This document shows, piece after piece, positions 1-10,984 of a DNA stretch of 64,000 nucleotides (position 1 is its first letter; every line of letters begins with the position of its first letter). The notes under the pieces were generated by a model that worked only from the letters and a program-made list of their open reading frames with translations, was not told the origin of the DNA and did not search any database. The stretch covers positions 1-64,000 of the forward strand of contig QJNS01000246.1 of NCBI GenBank assembly GCA_004154925.1. Direction: 5' to 3'. The DNA is from Monosporascus cannonballus. Taxonomy: Eukaryota; Ascomycota; Sordariomycetes; Xylariales. The position numbers and the translations under genes are program-made.

Positions 1-3000
1 AGATATATATAGAGGACGGTTAATTTCGACCAGATACCAGTAACTATAAATAATTATCCCCAAAGCTTTATAAGCTCCTAAAATATATTATTTACAAAAA
101 AATATTATCGGTAAACCTTTACGATTTATTATATTTTACTGCTTATTATCAGGACGATTATTTTATTTATTTTAAAGCCAAAAAAATAATAATTTTTGGC
201 CCGGATAAAATAATAAGATTTTTACCGAATTAAACGATAAGTGCCGATATACTGAAATTCCCTAATAACCAAAATACTTTAAATCTTATTACTTATATTC
301 CGAATTAAAACGGAATTAAAAAGTTATATCGCAAAAATACTTATATTATTTCTTAATATTTTATATTTAATATAAGTTCCTAGATATGGGAATACCTTTT
401 TCGAAGATTTACTTTTTTAATCCCATAATTCGGGAAATACGAAATAAAAAGGTAAGCCAAAAAAAGAACTAGATTTTAAAGCCTTAATGCAAATACGGCA
501 AAAAAATATGGTTCCAGTATAAGAACGACCAATATATTAAATATGTTATTAAAAAAAATTTACAAATAAAGGTTCGTTTAAGTCGGAAATTATTAAATAT
601 TAAAAAATTATAAAGGCCCTCGAAAATAAGGTATCGAAAAACCTTAATCGATAAAACCTTATGCGAAATAACGAAAAAAACATACAGCCAAATTAAGATC
701 CCCTTTTAATATAAAGGTAAAGTGCTTAAGGCCATAATTAATTCCGGAACAAAAGGTAATTTTATTTCCCCTGTAACGGCAGAAAAATATCAAATTCCCT
801 AAAAATATAAGCTAAAATTTTATAAGTTGCGTACGGTAAACGGCAGCTTATTTACTTACGAAAACGGACGAATTTTTCGAGAAATAAAGGAACTCCTAAT
901 GCAAATTTAAAGATATTAAAAATGTATTTTATTAAATATCGTTAATATCTCCGGATATAATATTATTTTAAGAATATCTTAGCTTTATTTCAGTAATTTA
1001 CGGATTAATTGGAAAAAACGAATATTTTCTTAGGACGAAATGCTAAATAAAAATAATTAAAAAATTTGTTATATTATCAAGGAAATACGGGTTCCTGATT
1101 AGATTTTTACGGTACCTCCGGAATATCAAGGATTTAAAGAATTATTTAAGGATAAAGAAAATTACGAATTACCGTTATATGGTTAATAGGATTACCGGAT
1201 ACCTATTAAAAAAGGGCATTATCCTAAGTTTTATAAGATTTACCATATGAACCCAGAAAAGTTAAAAGCTTTATGGAAAAGCATATAATTAAATTTAAAA
1301 AAAGAATATATTTAATTTTTTAACTTTTTTTGCTGGATATCTAGTCCTTATAATACCAAAAACCAAGGATAATAAACAAAGGATTAATAAAAACGGAAAC
1401 TTTATTTACCGAAAAGTAATCGATTATAAATAATTAAATAACATTACGATTAAAAATGGATATCCCTTAACTTTTATAAATACCTTAAAGGAAAATGCCA
1501 GCAAAGCTAAATAATTTATGGCATTTGATTTTCGCAATGGTTATTATTGTATTAAAATAGCTAAAAGAAAAAAATAAAAAACGGCATTTAGGATAATATA
1601 TGGACTTTACGAATATAAAGTAATGCCTATAAAATTTATTAACGTTCCCGCCAGTTTCCAAAGCTTAGTAATAATTACCCTCCGATAATTTTTGGATAAA
1701 TTCGTATTTGTTTATCTTGATGATATCCTTATTTATTTCGAAACCCTAGAAAAACATAAAAAATATGTCGCTTAAGTACTTAGAACTTTGGACAAATTAA
1801 CATTCGAATTAACCTTATTAAGAATATATGGCATACTTAAAAATTGGATTTTTTGGGATTTATTTTTATATTAAGACAAATTTAAATTTAACGTTCCAAA
1901 TTGGAAATAATTAAGGACTGGCTTATTTCCGATACGATAACCGTTATAAATATCCGACAGATCTTAGGATTTACGGGTTATATACGTAACCTAATTAAGA
2001 AATACGGAGATATTATCAGGTTATTAACGAAATTTACCATTAAAAAATATGTCGGAAAAAAATTCGAACTCCCAGAGGAAATAAAAAAAGTATTCCGGAA
2101 ACTGAAGAAAATAATTATTGGTAAATTAATAATAAAAATGCCAAATCTAGACAAAAAAACGATTAAAAATAAATACTTTAAAATACGCCCTAGGTATAAT
2201 TCTAAAATAATAAAAAAATAACGGCAAATAATACCCAGTAGCCTATTACTTAAAAGTACTCCGAAACGCAAAACTTAAATACCAGATTTACGACAAAAAG
2301 CTGCTAGTAATTATTAACGTTTTTAAGGAATAAGAATTTTTCCTTAACGGAACGAAAGAATTTTTCGATATTTATTCTGATTACAAAAACCTTATTCGAT
2401 TTATAAAAGCTTAAAAACTAAACAAACGATATAAAAGATGAATAATTTTTTTATCCAGATTTAATTTTAAGATATATTATATTAAAGGAAAAAAAAACAT
2501 CCAAGCGGATATTTTCAATCGCAAAAAAGATTACGATTTTAAAGTCCCCAAAAAAAGTATATAAATGTTATAATATAATAAGGACGGTATTGTATAATTA
2601 TGTGAAATAATAAAAATACTAACGCCCGAACTTTTGATACGGTTCCGAAATTCTTACGATACGGAAAAACAGAAAAAAGTTTAGCAATTAAAAGGATAAT
2701 CAAAAAATCAATTACTATATTATGGCAAAATCTATGTTCCTAAGGAATAACAAGGATAATTTATAAAGGAATTTTACGAAAACCCATTACATGGATATTA
2801 AGGAATTTTTAAAACTACCAAACGGCTATAAGAAAGGTATAACTTTCCAGAGTTACGCCAAATAATCAAGAAAATTATCAAAAACTGCAATATTTGCAAT
2901 AAGGCCAAAATAATACGCCATAAGCCTTATGGGTTATTACAACTTACCGATATTCCTAATAAGGTATAAAATACTATAACTTAGGACTTTATTATTAGCT

Positions 3001-4099
3001 TATTTCTATCTAAAGATCTAATTACTAAAGTTAAATACGACAAAATATAAGTAATTATTAATAAATTTACCAAATATGGGTACTTCTTATTTTTCAAAGG
3101 AAACGTAACGGCAGAATAATTAACATACGCTTTTATCAAACATTACTTAGACAAATACGGAATACCAGAAAAAATTATTTTTAACAGAAATACGTTATTT
3201 ATTTCCAAATTCGGCATTAACTTTTTTAAACAAATCGGTACCAAGTTCAAATTCTTAATAACGTATTATTCCCAAACGGATAATTAAATAAAACGGCTTA
3301 ATTAAACTTTGGAACAATACCTGCGAAATTATATTAACTATTAACAAAATAACTGGGTAAAACTTTTACCACTGGCGCAAATCGCTTATAACATATTTAT
3401 TAACGAGGACATAGGCGTATCTCCTTATATAACTATATACGGATATAATATAAAAACAAAACGACCTAAATAATTATTTAATAAGGCATTAAGGATTATT
3501 ACGATTGCCCCAAAAGCAAAAACGTTAATAATAGAAATCAAAATAATTTAAGTCCGTTTCCAGAATAAATTACGATTCCTTTAATAGCGAATAACCCAGT
3601 ACTATAACAAAAAAAGAATTAAAGGATTAATTTTAAAGAAAATAAGGTTTATTTGCTATACCAAAAACAAAACGTAACTTCGAACATTTTACAGATTAAA
3701 ATAAAAAAAACTTAACGATAAGCTTGATTTTAAGAAGTTTGGCCCGTTTAAGGTTAAAGAAGTTATTTCCAGGATCAATTACCGACTGTCGCTACCCAAA
3801 AACATAAAAATACACCTTATTTTCCATATTTTTTTATTTGAACCAACACCTAAGAACGTCGCGTTAGAAACAGACCTAGAATTCGAAAAAGATTTAGACA
3901 AATACGAAATTAAACGAATACTGGACTCCAGAATAATTAAAAATAAAATCCAATACTTAGTTAAATAGGAAGGATACTTATATAAAGAAGATATGTAAAA
4001 ACTATTTAACCACTTAACGAATGCGATGGACCTAATTAAGACGTTCCACCGCCAGAATCCTGACTAACCGTTTTTAATGCGGCCAAAGTTATAAGTAAT

Positions 4100-4400
4100 A
4101 ACGGTCCCCCGCTTAAATCCAACCTTACGGCGTTCCAGTCGAAAAAAACCAACGTTTCCATAACGGCATCCATTTCGGAAATAAGTTGCGCTTATTTTGC
4201 CTCCGTTCGACGTCGCTCCTTTTCTAACTTTTCTTGCTTTTCCAACCGATCCAGTTTTTTTTCCTCCTTCAAAATAGTTACGACCTTTTTTTTTTAATAT
4301 TTTTTGTTAAAGGCAGAGACGCCTTAATCGACCAATAAATTCTTAAGATTTCTTTTTCCGTCGACGGAGCGTCTTTTCTTAACGCTGACGCAAATTATCT
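4100..4400 (-). pseudogene. Antisense coiled-coil ORF relic between chromodomain and LTR
   Basis: Read on the minus strand this stretch gives charged heptad-like sequence (for example KKLDRLEKQEKLEKERRR) broken by stops. It lies between the pol stop and the 3' LTR and is convergent to pol. Element X has a corresponding stretch at 25027-25311. The function is not known; the shared position and orientation are the reason to list it. Confidence 0.45.
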
Positions 4401-4824
4401 AATTCCTTTTCGGCAACCTTTTGGTATGCCATAAAATTGTTTTTAACTTCCCGCTGCTCTTTTTCCAGGCGGTTACGCTTTTCGCCTAATTTCGTTAGGG
4501 AATTCATGGTTAAGACGTTATAAGTTGAACGCTAGCGACGAATACAACAGTTATAACTTAAAACGTCCAAGGTGAAAAAGCATTCGAGTTCACTAAGACG
4601 AATACAGTTGGAACAAGGGAAAACTTTGACGCCAAATTTTTTAATTAATTCAGTTCGAACGTTACGAGAATTACGTTAATTTAAGCGAGGTTTTTTTTTC
4701 CTTTCGAATACGGCCTGTTATAATAAAATTAATTAGGATACCTCTAAGAACTTTTTCCAACAAAACGAAGTGGCCATTTACGGTTCTTATTTTTGGGATA
4801 AAGATCCTTAGAAAGGGGAAATAA

Positions 4825-5262
4825 TGTTATAAGAACAAGGGTTCCTACCTCAAGAAGGCCAACCTTTAAGGCCTAACGCGGACCTGTTACGGTTAAACCC
4901 CGGACAGGGAAGCTTAGTTCTTAAAGGTGATCTAGTTAATTTAAATAATTTAAATAATTTGGGACCAGATTACATAAATTATATAGATCATATAGATCCA
5001 CGATATACTTATTTTAGGAATTGGGATATATAATGAATCGGTCTTTTATGTAAATAGCACTTACTTAGTTTTTCGCTCCTTAATTATTAATCTAAGCTTT
5101 TAGCCAGAGGTAACTATACCGTTTTCTGATTAAGAGAAAAATACCTTAAAATTTCCTTAACGAACATATTAAATCATTTTTCGCCCTATTATTACCTGCA
5201 AATCAAGACCCTTTTCGAATACTGCTCATATCTCCAGGTGGATGTATGACAGGTTCGTTACA
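4825..5262 (+). repeat. 3' LTR of gypsy A (438 bp)
   Basis: Starts TGTTA and ends GTTACA. It is the same length as, and nearly collinear with, the solo LTR at 6856-7293; most differences are C/T or G/A transitions. The purine tract just upstream and the pol relic ending at 4065 identify it as the 3' LTR. The bases that follow (5263-5267, ATTAA) are the candidate target duplication, whose partner lies left of the window. Confidence 0.88.
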
Positions 5263-6390
5263 ATTAAGGATTCCGGGACAGATTTTTTCTATTTAATTCT
5301 AGTATTTGCGTAATTATCTTTATAATATTTCTTGTTATGTTCGCAATATTTATTAAGCTAACTTTCTGGCTTTTCGTCTTTTTTGTCAAATTTCTTATTG
5401 TAATAATCCTTATTAAACCTTTTGCTTAAAACCTAATACGTATTTGGTTTAAATTATGTTAATAATTTTGTTATCGTTTTCTTAATTATTCCTGGACTGT
5501 TTTTCCAGTATAAGGATTTAATTATTTTATCGTAGCTTTTTAGATTTTTTATATTTATAAGCTTTATATCCCATTTTGCCATAATTAAAACACTTAATCT
5601 GGCTTTAATCTTATCTGTGAATAACGCCGAATTCCATAAGTCCTGACGCCGTTCCGTAAAAAGTAAGAGGTACGTCTCGTTTCTTCCTTTAATTAAATTT
5701 ATATTCCGAACGTAAAATATATTATCCTTTTTTTTTATCGTTTCTTAAATTATCGATTATTAATTTTGATTACTTTTACGATATACCGGTTTAACGTAAT
5801 TAATTATTTAATCCGAATAATCTTATTTTTTATATTATTTTTTAATCTCTTATAAAATATATTAATAAAGATATCGGCCTTATTATCTTTTTATCCGGCC
5901 TTAACCGCAAAACTTTTAAAAATTACGGCATATTTAAATACAAATTCTTTTTATCGGAATTACAGAAATTATTAAATCGTAAATCGTTTTTTATCCGGAT
6001 TACCAAAATTATCGTGCATTTTATTTTCGAAATTAATATAAATTAAAAAAATTTCCTTAATAAAATTTTCCTTATTTGCTTTTTTTATTTTTAAAAAATT
6101 TTTATAATAGGTTTAAATTTATTAACCGCATTTTTTATTAGACATATTTTTATTATTAGGATTATATTCGCTAAATTACTAAGGTATAGAAAGCGAAAAT
6201 AAATTCGCGTTTAAATTAAAAAAATTTAAAGGTTACCTTTTTTATTATAAGGTTTTGGCTTTTTTGGCTTTATACGGGCGAAAGAGAATTAGGCAGGTGG
6301 CGTAACCCTAAGTTGTCGAACTTCTTTTTCCAGTTTCCGAATTCGAGCTTAAAGCTGCTAAATAAGGGTTTCCTAAGTGCTGGTCGACAT
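5263..6390 (-). pseudogene. gag relic of gypsy element X'
   Basis: Minus-strand gag remnant starting at the ATG at 6390. It begins MSTST and continues with a coiled-coil N-terminus (RIRKLEKEVRQLR), then a basic linker and the gag body, with stops throughout. The same sequence occurs in X2 (start near 32786), which supports the start. The 3' portion is interrupted by insertion of gypsy A, whose LTR ends at 5262. The rest of X' lies left of the window. Confidence 0.75.
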
Positions 6391-6450
6391 TTTGACAATA
6401 TTGAATATTGCTCAAAGTTTAACGGTATTATTAAATAAAAGCTTGTAACG

Positions 6451-7306
6451 TATAACAGCTAAACGGTTTAACCAATTATTAAACCTAGGTCGACGGGTTT
6501 ATGTTAACAAAAGTATCGTGGGAATCTGAGCAATAAATCCAGTACGTATTACGTTTCGTAATGCCAAAGGGGCTTTAGGTAACGATATTTTATTGCAAAC
6601 TAAAATTATTTAAATTATGGAATTAATAAACGTATATATTTTACTTCTGGCTCAAAATACTTTTTATGGCTTAACGACACTTTTCCAGTTAAGTCCCTTT
6701 AAGCCCCTTTAAGCCCCCTCTGGTGCTTATCCGGCTTAAGCCCTTTCGACCAATCAGGGCTCTGAAGTTCTTTGAGCCAGTCACGTGATTTCTTGGCTAG
6801 GTCGGGGTTTGGTTCTTCAGGGCCCCGACCGTTTCCAGAAGCCAAGACCGTTAGGTGTTACAGGAACAGGGGTTCCTGCCTCGAGGAGGCCAACCTTTAA
6901 GGCTTAGCGCGGACCTGTCACGGCTAAACCCCGGATAGGGAAACTTGGTTCTTAAAGGTGATCTAGTTGATCTAAGTAATTTAAGTAATCTGGGACCAGA
7001 TTACATAGATTATATAGATCATATAAATCCACGATATATTCACTTTAGGAATTGGGATATATAATAAATCGATCTTTTATATAAATAGTATTTACTTAGT
7101 TTTTCGCTTTTTAACTATTAATCTAAGCTTTTAGCCAGAGGCAATTATACCGTTTTTTGATTAAGAGAGGAATACCTTGAAATCTCCTTAACGAATATAT
7201 TGAATTATTCTTCGCCTTATTGTTACCTGCAAATCAAGACCCTTTTCGGATACTGCTTATACCTCCAGGTGGATGTATAACAGGTTCGTTACATTAGGTC
7301 ATAACA
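6451..7306 (-). repeat. 5' LTR of gypsy X', split by a solo LTR
   Basis: On the minus strand it starts TGTTATGACCTAACGGTC and ends at 6451; about 413 bp once the inserted solo LTR (6856-7293) and its duplication are removed. It is homologous to the LTRs of X (394 bp) and X2 (377 bp). The 6680-6850 part keeps more G+C than most of the block. The sequence to its right (from 7307) belongs to the short element Y', so X' was inserted into Y'. Confidence 0.85.
6856..7293 (+). repeat. Solo LTR of the A family, TSD TTAGG
   Basis: 438 bp, TGTTAC...GTTACA, matching the LTR at 4825-5262 along its whole length. It is flanked by TTAGG at 6851-6855 and again at 7294-7298, a perfect 5-bp target duplication. 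It is therefore a solo LTR left by LTR-LTR recombination. The site lies 8 to 13 bp inside the terminus of the X' LTR. Confidence 0.93.
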
Positions 7307-8178
7307 TTAACGGTATAATAATTTTTATTACCGTTTTTAAACCATTAAATTTAATATAAACCGAATATAAATTAATAAAATTATCGTACGTCAAAATATT
7401 TAAAATTTTTATTATACCATTTAAATAATATAGGAAATAATATTTAATATTTATATATTAATAAAAATAATTATAACGAAAGAATTTGTACGGAACGTTT
7501 ATAATCTTAAGGAAATTTTCGTTAAAGGACGCCGTAAACCTTTTAAAACTGAACGGAAAATATCGTTGCCCCTGTTTCGTAAGCCGGCTAACGTATATTT
7601 GGCCCCCGGAGTCGTGCCGTAAACTTATGCACGCTTTTGGGAAGTAACTATTACGAAATGCCTAGCCGCCGAACTTGCCAAATAACGTTTTTTAACATAT
7701 AAAAGTACGCGCCCTAATAAAGAAATAAAATGCCGTAAGGGAGAAAATAAAGAAACTCCCAGATGTTAAAGTATATAACGACGTTACCGCCTAAGGAGTT
7801 AGTAATACGTAACCGGAATAATTTTATTTATTAATAATTAAATACGACCTAAAATTAGATATATAGTAATTCATTATTTTATATATATATATTTTTATCC
7901 GAAATAATTCGCCCGTAAAGACGCCCAGCGCAATAATGGAAAAAAACGTACGTTATACTTTTAAGTAATTAATTTACACCTTTAGGAACCGGTTCCTTAA
8001 AAGGGGGTACGTCCGAAAAGGCTATACTTATAATCGCAATTTTAATTTTTATCATTATTACGAACTATAGGGCTCCGTATATGTTTCTTATTTGTATATA
8101 GCTTTACGAGAACGTTTCCGGCTGGGGGGTGCCCATCAGAGAATCCTTCTGTTATAGCCACAGAAAGATCAGGGGGTA
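7307..8178 (+). mobile_element. Internal 3' part of short LTR element Y'
   Basis: Matches, in reverse complement, the internal sequence of Y at 18324-19081 and 25984-26100. Because X interrupts Y at 19086 but is absent here, the run around 7400-7425 (AATATTTAAAATTTTTATTATACC) serves as the empty site for that insertion. A degenerate reading (NVRYTF, LIYT, NRFLK.GYVR, near 7945-8020) matches the ORF in Y. It ends in a purine tract (AAAGATCAGGGGG) directly before its LTR. Confidence 0.8.
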
Positions 8179-8345
8179 TATTATGGCAAAGGGCACCACT
8201 AGCTAGGGTTTTCGGATAATTATTATTCTTTCTCAGAGCCCTATATCAGTGGATCGCCCACAACAAGTGGGATTAACGCTTCCTAGCTTTAAACAAGTCA
8301 ATATACCCTTAAGAGCTGTGCACCTGATCCTTAGTAAGTATGACA
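8179..8345 (+). repeat. 3' LTR of Y' (167 bp family)
   Basis: 167 bp, RIP-mutated TATTATGG...GTATGACA. Same length as the copies at 13585-13751, 18157-18323 and 33553-33719. The purine tract on its left shows it is a 3' LTR in plus orientation. Confidence 0.9.
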
Positions 8346-9330
8346 AATTAAGCTTCGAATTAAAAAAAATAAGTTAAATAAAAAAGCTTTTAAATAATAG
8401 CGGTATTACTTATTTTATTCGTAACAAATTATTTAAGTAATCACGGACTACCGATATGATAAATATGTGATGTCCAAATTTAAGCCGAACGCAAAATAAA
8501 TAAATTAAATAAAAGAATTAGCTAATTTCGATTTCGAAATTTATTATAAGGAAAGCCGGCAGAATCCGGTCAATGGGTTATTAAGGCGTCCGGACCTAAA
8601 GGACGTATTTGCAAAGCAAAAGGCAAATAAGTAAGTTTTACTTTATTTTCTGAGGAAATTTAGGATAATATTTACGGGGCCTTTGGCGATACGTATTAAA
8701 ATAATAAAAGTTCCGGGCTATTAGTAAGTAAGCGGTTATTTAAAAATAGCCTAAAAGCCAGAATACATTTTAATATTAGTTGTATTAAAAGATTAAGATA
8801 AGCCGGAAAACTATATCGTAAAGTTTATATAAATAATTTAGTAAAAACATAAGTTTACAAAATCGTTAATATAAAAATAATGTCGTAATAAGTGGGCTAT
8901 TATAAAACATATTTAGGAAATAAATATAAATTGTTTATTACGATTTAAAGAACCAATTTATATACCCGACAATTATCCGTTACGAAAAAAGCTAATACGG
9001 AATATTTATAATAGCTTAACGGCAGGGCACCAAAAGGTTATTAAAATCGTTGAATAATTAAATACTAATTATATTTAGGAAAATATAAAAAAGAATATAA
9101 AGAACTATGTGGTAACGTATATAATTTACTAACGGATAAAGGCTAGGTATTATTTACCTTATTGCGAATTTGGTTTTTTGCCAGTACTTATAATTGTTTT
9201 TAAAAAAATTTCGGGAAAAAGAATTTTTAGCTATAAAAGATATAGCCGTAATAAGTAATACTTAATACGGTAAAAAAGGTATAATAAGGAAAATAATTCG
9301 TAAAAACCGTCGGATAACATAAATAAAAAG
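8346..9330 (+). mobile_element. Ty3/gypsy pol fragment B (RNase H to integrase)
   Basis: Plus-strand readings give the end of an RNase H domain (ELANFDFEIYYKESRQNPVN followed by GLLRRPDL, about 8515-8605) and an integrase zinc-finger-like stretch (IYIPDNYPLRKKLIRNIYNS, then LTAGHQKV, about 8955-9045). These are typical gypsy motifs in the usual order. Many stops. It abuts the Y' LTR, so it may be the host element into which Y' inserted. A lysine-rich tail (9340-9400) may be its C-terminus. No LTR could be assigned. Confidence 0.7.
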
Positions 9331-10620
9331 CTAAAACGGAAATACGAAAAAAAACGAAAAAAAAATTAAAAATAAAATAAAACAAAAAAAATAATTTTAT
9401 TTATTTGGGCAATAAGCTGCCAGCCATTAACAAGGTTCCGGCATTACGTTAAACGGGTATTTAAAATTTTAAAAAATTAAAAAAATACCGAAACCACATA
9501 ACGGTCTAATAATAACCCCCCTTATTACTTTTTCAAATCTTCGTCCTTTTCGTTCTTAGGCGAAGGAATCGAACCCTTACGAAAAGGCATTTACAAAATA
9601 TCGGCATTTTAAATAATAACGAATTAACGATTACGGCATTATTAATAACTAGGCGTAAGGATATATATAACCTTACGGTAAAGCCTTTAAAAGATAATTA
9701 ACCTTTTTTAAATACCTTTAAAGGCGTCGGCGGTCCGTTTCTGTACAGCCACGAATTCTGTAAAGTAATCGGTCGCGTCGTCGACCGCCTTGGCGTTCTT
9801 TTCGGCGGCGGCGGCCAGGCGTTCGGTAACGAAACGTTTGCTTTTCTGCCGTTCCGCTATAATAATAACGTCGGCCTCCGCCTTTTTAGCAGTAAGTACG
9901 GCGGTAACGTCCTTTTTGCCTTATAAAGCTTTTTTTACGGTTATTTAAGCCGCCTTAATAATTTGTGACGTTTCGTTAATAATAATTTTTTAATCGGGTT
10001 ATAACCATAATATTATAAATAATAAAAATTATATAATTTACGTTAAAATATTAAGGTTAATAATGATTACTATAATAAAACTAATAACGCAAAGTTTTAA
10101 GGCGTTAATAAATTATAATAAAAAATTAATAATAATATAAAAAATAAAATATTATATATCGCACAAATTAATATATAACGATATAAAATTTATTTTAAGC
10201 CTTATAATAACCGTATTTATTTAAAGCCGTTAAAAAACCGTATTAACCGGTATACTTATTATTTAACTATTATATTATAACGGTTTTTTTTCCAAAAAAA
10301 TGTAAAATAACTTATATTTATTATTTACCTAAATAAACGTAAGGCCGAATAATTACCGATATATAACGTCGAAATAACGATAATACAGCTTAATATTAGA
10401 AAACATATTATTATTATTATTATTATTATTATAACGGTAATAATAATAATAAAAATAATATTAAAAATAAAAAAAGATTAAAAAATTTAATTTGGAAAAG
10501 GTAATTTGGAAAATAACTTATATTAAAATAATTAATTGCTTAAGGGAATACCTTACGTTATATTAAAACTTTATTTTACGATACGTTTATTTATAGGGGT
10601 TATTACGAACTACCGGTTAC
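9331..10620. other. RIP-degraded sequence with a coiled-coil-like relic
   Basis: No intact gene. At 9690-9960 the minus strand encodes an Ala/Lys/Glu-rich helix-like stretch (for example AEKNAKAVDDATDYFTEF) and GC is locally higher, with many CG and few CA/TG dinucleotides. A short minus reading with PFRKGSIPSPKNEKDEDLKK ends near 9530. An (ATT)n run lies at about 10405-10432. The block ends abruptly near 10,620 at a C-rich tract before GC-balanced sequence. The family is not recognised. Confidence 0.4.
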
Positions 10621-10703
10621 CCTTTTTCTACACCCCCTCCCTTCCCCCCCGCGGGCCTCTAATAGTGCTCCTGAGGACAGGAGTACGGTAAGAGGGATAA
10701 CTT

Positions 10704-10909
10704 TGTCAGGTACCAAGGTGCGGCCCCTTTTCCGGGGCCCAGCGACCTATCAGTTTGGCTCCAGTTTGTGTATATATAGGGGGGCTTCGCCCCCGAGTAG
10801 TTAAAAAAGGGCAGGTATTAATGGTTATCTATTCACTACCCATACTATGAACCACCTGCTGGGCTGCTTCTTCTGCCTCTCACTCCGTACTTTACCATTT
10901 TCCCTGACA
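10704..10909 (+). repeat. LTR-like repeat copy 1 (206 bp) with hairpin
   Basis: Begins TGTCAGG and ends CCTGACA, with a TATA-like TGTGTATATATAGG followed at once by a strong hairpin (GGGGGC-TTC-GCCCCC). The copy at 11709-11909 has the same layout. The flanks (AACTT and GTATT) do not match, so this copy may be one end of a lost element or a recombined LTR. It sits where the downstream part of the P450 relic should continue. Confidence 0.7.
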
Positions 10910-10984
10910 GTATTAAGCCATACATTTGTAACTTGGCAGGGGGAGAAGGGGGGAAAGGGGGGGATGGGATATTTTGCCTAGTTG
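10910..10984 (+). other. G-run cluster (possible G-quadruplex)
   Basis: Four G-runs of 5, 6, 7 and 3 separated by 2-4 bases at about 10939-10967. This fits a G-quadruplex-forming pattern on the plus strand. It lies between the LTR-like repeat and the P450 relic. No gene assigned. Confidence 0.5.

Larger units (their letters stand above)
1..5262 (+). mobile_element. Ty3/gypsy chromovirus A, 3' part, RIP-degraded
   Basis: Degenerate gag-pol on the plus strand with many stops and no long ORF. Readable landmarks in order: an aspartic-protease-like stretch (NSGT...NFISP, about 740-785), the reverse transcriptase active site (VFVYLDDILIY, about 1707-1740), the RT/RNase H connection (open 1901-2221, LGFTGYIRNLIKKYGDI), an integrase zinc-finger area (about 2750-2910), the integrase core (about 2970-3450) and a C-terminal chromodomain (about 3885-4065). 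The chromodomain places it in the chromovirus branch of Ty3/gypsy. A purine tract (GAAAGGGGAA, 4811-4820) precedes the 3' LTR. The 5' LTR and gag start lie outside the window. The element is inserted in the gag region of element X'. Inactive. Confidence 0.9.
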
